Source: Stagonosporopsis chrysanthemi (lineage: Eukaryota; Ascomycota; Dothideomycetes; Pleosporales; Didymellaceae). Taken from it: a stretch of DNA of 64,000 nt. Of the stretch, positions 32,034 through 44,058 are shown in pieces. Position numbers and translations under genes: made by a program. Location: the NCBI GenBank assembly GCA_022560025.1, contig JAFISE010000161.1:1-64000 (forward strand). Direction: 5' to 3'. The notes under the pieces are model-generated. The model saw only the letters and a list, made by a program, of their open reading frames with translations, did no database searches and had not been told where the DNA came from. Position 1 is the first letter of the stretch. Each line of letters begins with the position of its first letter.

Positions 32034-33575
32034 ATGGCTTCCCAGCCAAGTGAACGGTCTGCGGGCCACATGGCAGCGGTATGTGATACCTACTCTTCTG
32101 ATTTCCCACCTTCTTCTAGCCCACCTCATTTGTTACTTCCTCCTCACCAGCCCCTTGTATGCTACACGTATGCATCTCGCATCGCCTCGAAAGAGGAGCA
32201 ACAACCTCCCCCCGCACTCAAAGAAATCACCCTGCCCGAACCCTCCAAGCCCCTTCTTCCTCACACCACAAGTGATCCTCAGGATCCAGGGGACAAGTAT
32301 TTTCTTGTCTCCCTTGAGGGCGATGCAGATCCCTCAAAGCCCGCCAATCTTCTTTCTGCCACTCAACCAGGCGATCTCGAGACACTAAAGCAATACCTTT
32401 CTTGGTACAATGCTAAGACCACTATGCAGAACCATCTCCAGCGCAGTTCACCACCCCTCCAACCGGGTGAGCAGAACTTTCCTGGGAAGCTCCCTTCATT
32501 CGATGAGGTCAGTAGCGTACAAGCCCGGCGGCGTTGGCGTGCTAACCAACTGTAGTTTGTCCAAACAACCATCGAGAGGACACCACCACACACCCCTTCC
32601 CGGAGGAATGAGTCCACAGAAAACTCCCCGCGCGTGCGTCCACAGTTTGAAGACGTGGCCTGGTCAGAAACCAAGCGCAGGCGCGTTGATACCCTGGGCG
32701 ACATCTATGCCCGCCCTTCCAACGCTGCAGAGTATCTACCCGCTGATGCTCGCCGTATGAGCTCCGCTATTGATCCTGCACTCTACCACGCCGATCATAC
32801 TCGCGCTAGACAACACTCAGCAGGGCCAAGTCACCACCGACCCAGTCTGCCTTACCCTCCTCCTGCATCGGCACCACAACATGCGCGTCATCAATCTCAA
32901 CCTGTTGCTCAAGGTCACTCCTCCTATCAACAGCCACCGATGCACGCACACCGAATGGTGGTTCAAGGCTCGTTTGCACAGCCGCCCCCTCAGCCCGGCA
33001 TGATGTACGAGCGCAGGCAAAGCTATTACCAGGATCCCCACATGCCGCCGCACGCATATCCGTACGACGACCGCCGCGAATCAGTTTACTATGCCAATCA
33101 ACAGTATGCTGCCCCGCCGCCCGCAGGGTACGAACAGAGCTACTACGATGTCCGGTTCCAGCAACATGTCGGTGTTGATCACAACGCTTTCAACCGCAAG
33201 CGACGAGGAAATCTTCCCAAAGAGGCCACCAATATCCTCAAAGAGTGGTTTAGTGCAAATCGCGCCTCGCCATACCCCACTGAAGACCAGAAACTTGACC
33301 TTTGCCGAATGACAAACCTGTCTTTGAACCAGGTATGTTGTATTCCTCATCTATTTTAGGCGCAAGATCCGACAATTGCACTACGTCTGCCATCTTTCAG
33401 GTGTCTGAACGTGTTGCGATACAGATCGAGACGTGTGGCCCATCGATCCACATCTTTAATCAATAATACACTACTGACGAAATTGCAGGTCAGCAACTGG
33501 TTTATCAATGCACGCCGTCGCGCCCCACAGAAGGAGCAGCGGGAGCGGGAGTCCAATGCCAGCTCCGAGCAGTAA
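32034..33575 (+). CDS. TALE/KN homeodomain transcription factor
   Basis: The exons are 32034-32507 (with an optional intron 32079-32150), 32556-33332 and 33489-33575. The protein is 421 aa with, or 445 aa without, removal of the optional intron. The C-terminal homeodomain reads KRRGNLPKEATNILKEWF, then ANRASPYPTEDQKLDL and, after the last intron, VSNWFINARRRAPQ. The Pro-Tyr-Pro three-residue loop extension marks the TALE class and W-F-I-N-A-R-R-R is the DNA-recognition helix. The upstream ~350 residues are Pro/Ser/Gln/Tyr-rich and probably disordered activation sequence. The second intron (GTCAGT, CTAAC, GTAG) is 48 nt; the third is 156 nt and splits the homeodomain just before the recognition helix. 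Fungal KN homeodomain proteins are nuclear regulators of development and sporulation. The targets are unknown. Confidence 0.92.
32079..32150 (+). other. Optional 72-nt, stop-free intron in the homeobox gene
   Basis: The segment starts with the canonical donor GTATGT and ends CACCAG. It is a multiple of three and contains no stop in frame, so both spliced and retained forms would be translated. The retained form adds 24 residues rich in Pro and Ser. Confidence 0.5.
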
Positions 33576-36392
33576 TTGCGCATCTGGTCGAACCAGACTT
33601 GCACGCGCCATCATCATTGGCAACAGGGCTCCATTATTTTCACCATACCGCACTGGACGTGCTTTGAAGACGTTGGACAGTTCGACGCACAATCATTTCA
33701 TCATCGACTCAATTTTACATCTCGCATGATTCCCCATTGGCACATGCATCACTTGGTACTAGGATGGGCTCTCCATTCCTTGTCTACTGTACGTAATACC
33801 CTGGGTACCAAAACGGAGCATCAAAAACTGGGCAAGGGCACGGATCTACACACCGAGGCCAGGCGTTACCGGCGTTCCTGCGGGCACTACACGTCGCGGA
33901 AGATTTGCATATTTGGTTTCAGTAACTTTAGTCCTAATCAACTAGAATACCTCCACATCCTTGAGCGCTCTGAGATTGTAGTATTAATCTTGATCACACG
34001 ACCAAGCGCAATAGTGTCCCTGCATGCAGCACAGCACTGACGGTGCAAATTTCCAATACAGTGTGTATAGCTCCTTAGGTCGCACGTACAATCTAGCTGA
34101 AGCGAAATCAACAGCGTTGCAGCAAAACCATTGTCCAATCCGCCACCCCAAGGAGGTTTCCACTGGTGAAACAGCCGCAGCGAGTGGCGCAATGCTCTGC
34201 CCTCCTCGCTCACCCTACCATGGTATGGCACCGTCTGGCGCCACTCACTCCATCGCACTATCGAAACAGCGATGCAGCTGTATATAGCCCACGAGTCGGC
34301 ACAGAGTTCACACTACATCACTACGACAATGCACTACTGTCAAACAATGATGCGCGTCGGTAACTCGTGCTAGCGGATGTGAAGGTTTCGGCTGAAAAAG
34401 AGTTGGGGGTTTAGCAATTGGGTTTAGGTGCGGAAGGAGGATTTGGCAGCCGCTGATATCTGGCGCCGTCAAACCTTGCATTGTAAATTTGGATGAGCGT
34501 GAAACCGCACTCGCCAGGACATGCATTGGCACTTTCACGGGCTTGTTTTTCTTTTGGGGGTCTTGGCGGCTGCTGATCGTGCGCGTTTCAGATGCCGTGT
34601 CGGGGTTCAGGGTTTGGGGGAGTTAATGTATGAGAAACTTGACGCTTAACGGCGGCCCGGTGGGGGTGGGATGCTTGCGCACCGTGTTTCTGAGGCGTCA
34701 AGGGTGCACAAGTGACAGCCTGGCGGGAAACGAAACGTGGGTGGTGGCGAGACGGTGTTGGTGGTGTTGCAGGATTTGCGATTTCTACACGGCGGCCTTT
34801 TGGGTTGCTCCACTTTCCGCATTGAAGATGTGACAGCAAGGAGACTGTCATGGCCGTCATGACTGTTCTGCACTGTGTTGTTGATAGACCCGAAACGGGA
34901 CATTATTGCAACGTCGTCGATGAGGACACACGTCAAGTGTGGATGTCTCAATAAACCCTTGTCTGATCGGCACCAGGTTCTGTCCCCTCCCATCTCATGG
35001 CACTTTAGATCCATGGCTCGCCCAATCTATCTCACCGCAGATCTAATGGCAAAGCAGCATAGATCCCAGCATTCGCCATCAATACCCCATCAAGACCTAG
35101 CATCGATGTGGGGACAGTATATGATGTCCATGAATAGACTGTCGTCAGGACAGAGCATGGACAGTAAATCTCGCTCTGGATGCGGTGCGGGGACCGGCCC
35201 GGCATGCACTAGGCTCACCTCAACCAGGGACCGTGTACCAAAGCCGCACATCCACGAGTCAACGGTCATCAGCTCACCGGTTGTGCATCCCGGAGAACAT
35301 CCTGCACATCTCGGGTGCTGACACTGCTGAGCACGGTCCTGCGATGTCAAGATGAGGCTGCACAGGTGTCATTCATGGACTTCGGAAGCCAGTAAATGCC
35401 ACGACAATGACGCGTAGGATTGTCATTGGAGGCCGTGCGATGGCAGGGCATGGTGCTGCGATGGGGTGGGGCGGAGCGGAATCTGGCCTGTCAAAGTCTG
35501 GGTTGAAGGGCTTCCAGGGTGATGAGGAGGGAAGGCGTGACGAGATGACAAGACAACTTTTCTGTTCCAGAGCAATCAAATGTTGGAAAGACGGTTGCGT
35601 GATTTGCGTCGTTTACGTACGGGAGATTTGTTTTTGTAGGAATAACTGCTCTGCATCTTGGATTGATACTTTCCCTGCAGCATATCGGTGTATCAGTTTG
35701 ACGAAGAAATTCACCGATCAAACCAAAAAACACCGCAGTCGATCTGCGCAGTCTCCACGAAGGAGTTGTTTTCTAGCGTACCGGCTGCTATTTTATCGTT
35801 GAGCAGAAGTCTCTGCACCCTATCCCTCTACGTGTATCTGGATGCGAGGGATGCATCTGTTCTGGGACCGTCGATGGCCGTTTGCGCGGATCCCGCACCG
35901 TGATGTATACATATGTCATGTTCGGGTCACAATGGCGTGTTCTGCAGCCGAGATCTGGATCACGATAATCGTTGACCCGACGCCATTGCCAGAACCGTGG
36001 TACTGCCTAGGCAAGAGCCGTAGTGTACCCTACATACTTGTTCCTGCGGTCCATCACCACAGGAACTCTTTGCTTGGGGCTGCGAAAGCGGAGCTGGGCA
36101 CGGTATGTGCCGCGTTGGCAGATGTCGATGACTTCTCAAGCAGTAGCTACCTGGGCGACAGTGAGCGCGTGCATCTGATAGTTGTCATGACATACTCCAA
36201 ACCTTGGTATATCTGGCTAAGCATACGTAAAGAACCAGCTCTAAACCCCCCACCCAAGTGATTACTTTGACATGTAGGTATGTATGTATTAGCTGCGATG
36301 CAGACGTATATATGTGAAAGGGTATCTAAAGAACGCCAAAACAATGCTGGAAATGCAAATTCAATCGCTGGAAAGTCTTTCACGCAGAGCAC
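33576..36392. other. Intergenic, no recognisable gene
   Basis: Open frames of up to 148 codons (for example 34875-35321 and 35842-36261) have no recognisable motif. The region separates the convergent 3' ends of the homeobox and palmitoyltransferase genes and is long for a convergent spacer. Confidence 0.45.
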
Positions 36393-37597
36393 TCAATTCA
36401 AGAGTGCTAATTTCACCCCTGGATTCTGCGCTTCGTACTGCTTTGCCATGTCGTAGACTAGCTCTCCCCATTCGAATTCTCCTCGGTGAGTTTTCTGCTT
36501 ATACGGGCTATGTTTGATTGGCGTCAGCCAGTCGAAGATGCTGTTGCCCATCACGTCTTTCCATCCCACCATGAGGGTTGTGTACCAGGGGTGCTGGTTG
36601 GATTTGGTCTGCATCACGATGTAGGTGCGATCCGAGCCACGTTGTATGGTGGTCAATACCGGCCAGTCATCGTGAGCCTGCGGCTTGTCTTGAGCGGATG
36701 GCGTAGAGGGAAGGCTTGATCTCTCGGAGGAATTGGCGATCAAGAAGGCAATATTGTGGACACCGCCTCGCTGGATGCCCTCGACGGAAGTGTAGTTTAT
36801 GCAGAGGTTCCATCCAGTCATGCAGCTCATGGTGAATGTGAAGATACAAAACAAAACTCCGACAGCGAGAACACCAATCCAAGTGCTAGGGCGTGAGCCG
36901 GTCTGTCATACATTAGTATTACGTTTTCCTCGGAAGGACATCCATTGCTCACCTTTGATATCCGATCAGCTAGGAAAATGGCAGTCACAATCCACACGTA
37001 TGCTGTGTACAGCGCCGTGAACATGACAAACTGCAAGAAGAATTTGTGGGTAGTTTCTGCGATGATACCGCCCGCCCAAGGGCAGTAATGGTCCATCTTC
37101 CGCACACAACGGCCCAGTTCTTTGCAGTGATGCGCCCTGTCGGGCTTCCAGTTGTGGCACTTATCGCACCATAACGGCATACCCTCGTAGTCGCATATGT
37201 ACGCGTCGTACTCTCCCAGCCAGCTTGTTGTGATCTCCTTCTTCTCGAGCGATATGTCTCCCAGAGGGACTATGTCTGGCTTTGACCATATGACTTGCAG
37301 GAGGCGCATCCAGGGTACGAGCTGTAGCAGAAGAAGTACAGCGTATACGACGATGAGGGCGATTCCGGTGGCGCGTCGTGGTTGAACCTCGAAGTTTTGG
37401 CGGATCTCGGCGGAGGGGTCCGCTAAATATTGTATGCATATCTGGTATACCAAAACCCAGGTCACATATCCTATTGCGCCCAGTTCGAGTAACGGCATGA
37501 TGACGCTCGATGACTGGCCAACGCGCCGTTCGAGCGCAGAGTTGTCGCGCACGTCTGCCTTTGTTGCGCCCGCGGCAGGGGCTACTGGAGGCGCCAT
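36393..37597 (-). CDS. pfa5: DHHC-family protein S-palmitoyltransferase (Pfa5-like, DHYC variant)
   Basis: Two exons, 37597-36953 and 36902-36393, encode 384 aa. The 50-nt intron has donor GTGAGC, branch TACTAAT and acceptor ACAG. Two membrane helices (about residues 35-60 and 80-105) precede the Cys-rich domain, which reads WCDKCHNWKPDRAHHCKELG and then RCVRKMDHYCPWAGG. The catalytic tetrapeptide is DHYC, not DHHC. Two more membrane helices follow (HKFFLQFVMFTALYTAYVWIV and the WIGVLAVGVLFCIFTF region). The KPDR-H-H and GG-I-I-x-E-T context points to the fungal Pfa5 group, though the subgroup call is from memory. The enzyme attaches palmitate to cysteines of membrane proteins at Golgi, vacuole or plasma membrane. 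The soluble C-terminal tail (~150 aa) is also typical. Confidence 0.88.
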
Positions 37598-39860
37598 AGG
37601 AAGTGTGGAAGAGCTACCTCACAAGGAGGAGCAGTTGTTCAGTAGAGAGTCGGCCTGTCATGATGGCTGGTGCTGAATTGGAGATGAGCTTGGCGGCACA
37701 GCCCTGTTCGCGGCTCGGCTTGATCGGACGTCATTTGCCGATCTGTTGACTGTCAACAATGAACCCCACCAGAGGCACATCACTTTCAGCTTAGAACAGC
37801 TGCCCATTCACAGCCACGTGATAATTTCACGCTGTCTGGCAACTTTCCTTTGGCTGCGAATTGTCGTGCACGCAGCTGTTCGATCCTCGTGATGCCGACA
37901 TGAACACGGACCCACTTTGACCGGTGCCAACGCAGCTCGCCTCACAACAACACCCCAATTCCACGCTCTGCAGCCTGCTCCTCGTTGAACTCTTTTCGCT
38001 AGGTCTTCAACCCGTAATTGTCTTCAGCTGTTCGACATTGGAGCAAGCAGACCATTGCAACTTGGTGCCTCCTCTCTTCTTCGTGAACTTGTGAAGCACT
38101 CACTGCTGCGAAGGGTTATTTCCCAAGGCTCTCACCGGTTGCTCAGCCTGGTAAGTAGCCTTCAAGCATTTCACGCCTCACCACAGGGGACTGTGCCAGC
38201 CTAGGTGACCAGCTATCTGAGGCGACGAATCGAGAATCATTCTGCTCTGCCGACTTGCACGACAAGCCATCTCAGCGTCGGCAACTCCAGGCATAGCATC
38301 AAAGTGAAGCGATAGAAGGCGATGAGTCTGCTCAAAAGCAAGCGTTTGATGCTGTGGACGCTCACTATAAGGGATGTGTGCCCCGATGCGGGCACAAGGC
38401 GAGGCATTGCCTTCACCGCAAGTTATACCATTTTTTACAGCAAGAGAAGGCTGGAGAGGAAGGAAAAGAGGACCATACATGGCAACACGATCACAAAGAC
38501 AGGACGACCTGGCTTTTGTACTGGAGTGTCAGGCTGCGGCCATGCCTGCTAAGCACTGTACTAGCCACTGCTAGACGTGGGCACGTAACCCCAGTGAAGA
38601 TTCGGAGGACCTAGCTCGGTGAGTCGTACTTTTCACGTCACGACCTGTAGACACTGTCGCCGCCAAAGATCAAAGGAAATTAGTCAGCTTGCTTCGGCCC
38701 ATCCACCATTCCAGACGTCGAGCAGAGCTCCTGAGGCTGTCCGGGATCGCCATCCTGGCCAAGAAACCCTCTTGCCTTGCTGAACTCCTAGCGGGTCAAG
38801 CAAGCTAGGACAGGATGTCGCACAAAAAGTGGCGTGTCCATAAAGTCCGGTGAAATGGAATACACTGCCCGCGCGTCTGCAATTCGCCGGTGGGGGTGAA
38901 TGGCAAGCCCGCCGAAGCTTGGTCAGGTCAAGACATCAGGCAGTTCGCGATGTAACGGTGGACTTGCTAGCTGCTAGCAACCACTCCAGAGTACGACCGT
39001 CCTGAAGAAAGACTCAAAAACAAAATAAGCGTTTCAGTCGGCTTCTGCATCGTGCATTGCACTTGCATGCAAGGCATGCTTCATGCAACGCAGTCGAGAT
39101 CTCAAGATCCCAAGCACCAGGTTCAAAACTCAGCTATTAGATGCCTGCTACGGCAGAAGTGAGGCACGATAGCTCCAGGAGCCAATCAGAATGCGACTCA
39201 TCGACTTCTTCCGGCGATACAAGGCAGTCTCGATTGACATTATGGTGAAGATGCGTAGCTATTCCGTAACCGGCTTAGACAAGGCGAGAAGGCAACGGGA
39301 CTGCTTGACTAGCCTCGCCCTGAGCCAAGGGGATGCAGATTGAGCATCCTTTGCCCTTACCGTCATCCGATAAAGGTACAGCCCCCCGGACCCACTCCGG
39401 TCGTGCTTGGTGCTTTCCACAGCTCAGGTGTACTATAACTTTCACCGGCCTACTCTTAGCTTCACCTTAGCCACTACACGGAGAGAGAAACCATCAGGAC
39501 GAGCATGATTGCTGTCGCCGCCACGTAATGGGGACACTTCCGGCGTCACCGTCGTCCCTCACACAAGTCCTCATTGCCCTACGGAGGCCCCGTAATGGTC
39601 TTCACTGTCACCTATTGGTTTTCACCGCTGTTGCCTCTTCTATACCCCGTCATCGTCTCAGTCATTGATGACTTCCTGTTCGTACTCGCGAGCCACAGGC
39701 CTTCGGAACGTGGCTGTACATCCCGTCCTTCTGTCAGAGGAAAGGAAGTATATATTCTTCATGGAGTATCTGACAATAAGTATCATCGACCCATTTCTCC
39801 AAATTCTTGCACCTCACAACCCACTTCACCCAAACTATCGTCTTTAAATCTTCAATCAAA
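37598..39860. other. Intergenic region with a perfect interrupted palindrome
   Basis: No gene was recognised. A 7-bp inverted repeat with a one-base spacer (TGTTGAC T GTCAACA) lies at 37744-37758, about 150 bp upstream of the palmitoyltransferase start. A TATATA at 39749-39754 lies 107-112 bp before the first zinc-ribbon gene. Confidence 0.45.
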
Positions 39861-40253
39861 ATGGCAGTCCTTTCTACCCTGCAGTGCATCTCCACAGAGG
39901 TCGATACCGTACCAACATACCTTCCGCAGTCCACCGAAGCTCATGGCTCCTTCCACAGCAACAAGAACAACACCATGCCTTCCGAGTCAAATATTTTTAT
40001 AGCGTCAGCTGTTCCTTCCGCACATGGCTCTCACTTTTCGGCGCCGAACTCTACCGGTGACGTGGTGTCATTTACTTCGTTGAGTGTCATTGCCGACATC
40101 CACATGGATCACCAGCCCGGCCCTGCCCCCTCTGATGGTGAGGTATATTGGTACTGCAGTGAATGTCAGAACGGTCCAATGGGTACCTGGTACAACGCGT
40201 GCCCCTGCTGTGGTCACGGCTACTGTGGCCATTGCAAGGTCGAGGAAGTTTAG
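39861..40253 (+). CDS. Zinc-ribbon-like Cys-rich protein, paralogue 1 (one module)
   Basis: This single-exon gene encodes 130 aa. The N-terminal ~90 residues are Ser/Thr-rich without a signal peptide. The C-terminal module reads WYCSECQNGPMG, then ACPCCGHGYCGHCKVEEV at the end. The pattern W-x-C-x2-C-x11-C-x2-C-x4-C-x2-C is shared with the three genes that follow. I chose the ATG at 39861 because a TATATA lies 107-112 bp upstream; an in-frame ATG at 39807 would add 18 residues. The paired CxxC motifs suggest zinc binding and part of the module resembles a RanBP2-type finger. The function is unknown. It is the first of a tandem array spanning 7 kb, all on the plus strand. Confidence 0.7.
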   Translation: MAVLSTLQCISTEVDTVPTYLPQSTEAHGSFHSNKNNTMPSESNIFIASAVPSAHGSHFSAPNSTGDVVSFTSLSVIADIHMDHQPGPAPSDGEVYWYCSECQNGPMGTWYNACPCCGHGYCGHCKVEEV

Positions 40254-41690
40254 AAGAGTTTCTGTCACGGTAGGACCGGCAGCTGTCACCCCAGTGGAGT
40301 TCCCTCGCGAGGCTGGTACCCGACAACATGTGAAGACAATTATCGAGCGCTATATCTACGAAGACAGCCAGCCTATTGCGAATGTCTGCTGGGACCGTAT
40401 AGCAGGACTCGGTGCATCTCTGGCCGGTCTCTTTCTACTGGCGTCTATTTCCTTGTTGTCTTTGTTCACTTCGGTGTTTCGGTTTTAGATCTCCTTGGTT
40501 CGGTTTAGTTGGCTTTTTGATTGGGGCTCTTTCCATGCTCATAGCGATCATCCACTGGACTGGCGGCGCTATTGCTTGTAACTAGATACCCACCCCGTAC
40601 ACGTACAATGAAGGCGCTTTATCCCTCTGCACAGATATATCCCACCACATGGTTACTGCATTCGTCCATTGCGAAGATTATATCGCGAAGTGAAGTCCAC
40701 ACAAGGTTGCAGCCGCGCATGCAGCCACCCGCGATCTGAAAATCTCCTTCACATCACAACCAAGTACCTGGCAGGATCAGCACACCCTCAAAGTCGAAAC
40801 ATGGGGCCAAAGTTGACCCTGAGACTTGAATTTGCCACTTTGTGGCTTAAGGTGGTAGTTGGGGGGTTTAATCCCGCAGTCGGGCTGTGCGGTCAGCTGG
40901 TTTGTGCCTCAGGCACGGATCGTACTTGGTGAAGTCGTACGCATGAACATCATGTGTTATTATTTGCATTTTCATATTCAGCTGCATGGAGAACGAATCC
41001 TTGGGGTTTTAACGATCAAGATTAGAGTGGCATACGCTGTTGGCTACGCGCGAGGCTTGATGCTATCGAAAGACAGTACTTAATAGCTGCACATGCCCTT
41101 AGATATCGTTAACACTGTTCGTTGCGTGCGCTATAATCTAGTCGACTATGTCTCTTTCGCAGTGATTTCATAGAGAAATCATGTTAGTCGGTTGCCGTCG
41201 TGTATGTGTGTGTGCAATTTTGGTTGTCTTGTCTGTTTGTTTGAGCTTGGAGGGGGGGGGGGGGGGGAGTGACCACGCCTCCTTCGTTGCGTAGTGAACT
41301 TCCACATGCTACTGGAAACATATGGTGATCCCGAGAGTAGGATCTGGAAGGAGCTTCATGGACTCACAATACTCCTTGTCACCTTTGTTTCGTCCCAGGA
41401 ATTCTTGTCCTAGCCAAGCAAGGTCCCTCTGCGCTTCACTCCAATGATCTTTGCCCTATCGTGGCTGCCTTTGATTGTTGCCCTATCTCTGCCAAAATGG
41501 TTTCCTTCGCTTACTCAGGCGTGAAAGCCAGGCACGAAAAGGATGATGTCACAATGGGGTCCTCCATAACGAAAGGTAGATATATGTCGCATTCGACATC
41601 TCGACCTCTTCCCTATCAGCAAATCCACCAGCTTCAAAAACACGTCTAGAAACTCAATTTACCTCTTCCAAGCAACCTATCTACCCGAAA
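40254..41690. other. Intergenic region within the zinc-ribbon array, with a poly-G tract
   Basis: A run of 16 G lies at 41252-41267. A TATAT sequence near 41581 precedes the next gene by ~110 bp. A plus-strand frame overlapping the end of the first paralogue (40084-40488) encodes a hydrophobic tail but is probably chance. Confidence 0.45.
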
Positions 41691-42065
41691 ATGCCATCTC
41701 ACTCAAAGATGCAAATCCTTCCCATCAACAGCTTGCTCTTCCAGCAGCATACCCACGCCAAGGACGGCCAATGCTTATCCTCACTCACTCCTCATTTCTC
41801 CTCAGTCGCTACCACCCAAGGAACGCGTGGTGGTTCGTCGCGCTCCAACTGTTTTGGCTCTCACATGTCCTCAATCAACGCCCGAGCAGGCCGCCTCGCT
41901 CGCCATGGCAACCATCACCACAAGTCCACCCCAGTTGATGGTGGCAAGGAATATGTCTGGCAGTGCTGCGAGTGCGGAGATGGCGGGATGGCGTATTGGA
42001 ACGACGTATGCCATGGCTGTGGTCACGTACGATGCGGTCAGGGCTGCTGCGTCGAGGAAGTCTGA
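41691..42065 (+). CDS. Zinc-ribbon-like Cys-rich protein, paralogue 2 (one module)
   Basis: This single-exon gene encodes 124 aa. A Ser/Thr/His-rich N-terminal ~85 residues precedes the module WQCCECGDGGMAYWNDVCHG, continuing CGHVRCGQGCCVEEV at the end. The last four residues VEEV and the GH-x-x-C spacing match paralogue 1, so these two are closest relatives. An extra Cys follows each half of the module. No signal peptide or membrane segment was seen. The function is unknown; conservation of the six core cysteines while the linker is unrecognisable suggests selection on the module. Confidence 0.7.
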   Translation: MPSHSKMQILPINSLLFQQHTHAKDGQCLSSLTPHFSSVATTQGTRGGSSRSNCFGSHMSSINARAGRLARHGNHHHKSTPVDGGKEYVWQCCECGDGGMAYWNDVCHGCGHVRCGQGCCVEEV

Positions 42066-44058
42066 CAATTTTCCTTATTCGCTCAAGGCGGAGTTTTTTC
42101 TCATGCTCTTGCGTTCGTTGCGTATCTGAAAGACTCGTTGAACGATATTGTATTCTGGCTGTTCTTTCTCTTCTCGGGTTGTCTTTCTTTGGAGTTGCAT
42201 TTGCCTTGTATTCAAGGTTCTGGCTCGGAGAGTAATCCATTCATGTTTTGGGCACACATTTGCAGGCGTTGGCTATTTTGTAGTTGGATACCCATTGTTT
42301 ACTCAAGAAATTGTTTTGATTTTGGATATTTGCCCCAAATAACGTAATTTGATCCTCTGGGTGTGATTGAAACGAACAATGTGCCTATTCTGCAGCCTCG
42401 CTTTGGATTGATGAGTTGCCGAACCAAACAGTCGTGAATGTTACGACGACATACAGAGAGATGCCGAAGATGGGGAGAAGCGTGTGAAGAACGATATCTC
42501 GAGGCAGCGCAGCCTGACACGCGTTGTGGTGACCAATCGGACGGCCTCTGCCTATTAGGCTCTGCGTGTCCGTAAGTGGTTAGCGCACGAATGTTCCTTA
42601 GGCAGCAGTCTGCCCAAGGCTCTGAAGATGGCCTCAACATTTGCGAAGCCTCTACAAAAGACGCATTTCTACTCAAGAGCAAAATTGAAACTAACCTCAA
42701 TTCGCTCGGGCGCGATTACTCGAAGGCGGTGTTGACGCTGGTGCCCTCGCCATTGCCCCTTCAAGCCGCCCCGAAAACGGGGTCCTTTCGTGTCACAGAG
42801 GTCCTCTCGCCCTGTTGCTCCCACTCTGCGACGCCGATGAATCGTCAATGATGTTGTTATGAAGGGCCGTTTTCCTGTTCGCCCTCGCTTGATTGAGGTG
42901 CAGCAAAGACTACAACAACCTTAGAGGTATGTAAGTTGCCGTGGGGTCACAATAAGCAGTGTCGATATACACACTAGTGCTTAATTGCATGCGCGGAACA
43001 ATCCTCTCGGTTATCGACAAATCCATGTAATTTTTGTGCATCTCACTTTTCCATGTTCTTCATACCTTGTTTTAAACCTTGACCAGTACCAAGGGGGTGC
43101 AATCAGGCAAAGGTGCTGGGATCGCAAGATTGCGCCCCGTTTGCCTTCTGAGAACTGGGGTAAGCCACCAGCAGTTTGAGAGCGGCCCTGTAAGTAGCTG
43201 CGCCCGGCAGATCCTTACGAGCAGTCAAAAGATCCCATCTGGTCCTGATGTGTCATAATTGAGTAACGGCTGGGTTGGATGCCGTGCGTTTTTCGTGCTT
43301 TGGCTCGCTTACCGCTATAAGGCAGGTGGGCAGGCAGCTGCAATACGGTTCAGACCATCCTTTCAATCAGAAATCCAGGATTCGCATCTCCCTATGGCCG
43401 TAGAAAAGCTTCTTTGGCTCTTCTCAGCTTCTAACACTGACTATTGCAACTCAAGCTGCATTATGGCAGCTGATTAGTCTAAGAACAAGACCCACTAGAA
43501 TCTTATCCTAAACTGCACACCATTGTAGTCAGCTTTCAATGGTCTTTTGCTCTAGTGTATGTCTTCTTGTGACCACTTTTCCAATGTTACACATCGTATT
43601 CTTTGCAAGAAGAGATTTAGTAGCTAATAAGGTCAATTTTGTAAGCTATACCGTTGAATGTATTCAAAAGTCGATCTCCGGGCCGTCAAATAGGACAGTC
43701 TGGCGCCTAACAAAGGGCATAGGGCAAAGGGGCATCGACATGGGCGCATTTCTGATGACGATGTTTATCGTGAGGCATGATGACAGGATCACAAAGTCCT
43801 CTATAGTCACTTCGTCCCCCTTGAGGCAGCTTACGAGGGCATGAGCGGTTATGATTGCGCTGCAGATATCCTGTGATTACATAGGACAACATATATACAC
43901 ACGCCCCTAGGAGCTCTTTAAATCTCTTCACACCTCCTCACACCTCCTCACACCTCCTCAAGCCTCTCAAAAACCCCATCATTGCCGCACTGCGGTAGCC
44001 AACACCTTCTACTGCCGAGTACAGCCTCATAGCTTACATTCCTCAACTATCGGACAAT
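42066..44058. other. Intergenic region within the zinc-ribbon array
   Basis: No gene was recognised. A 10-bp tandem repeat (cacacctcct, about three copies) lies at 43929-43960 in the upstream region of paralogue 3, and a TATATA is at 43892-43897. Confidence 0.45.

Noticed and set aside
42560..42660. D-arm-like sequence (taagtggttagcgc) suggesting a tRNA
   Set aside because: No matching T arm or acceptor stem could be found downstream.
43929..43960. Short direct repeats considered as a CRISPR-like or regulatory array
   Set aside because: The units are contiguous 10-bp tandem copies without spacers, so this is a simple repeat in a eukaryotic genome.
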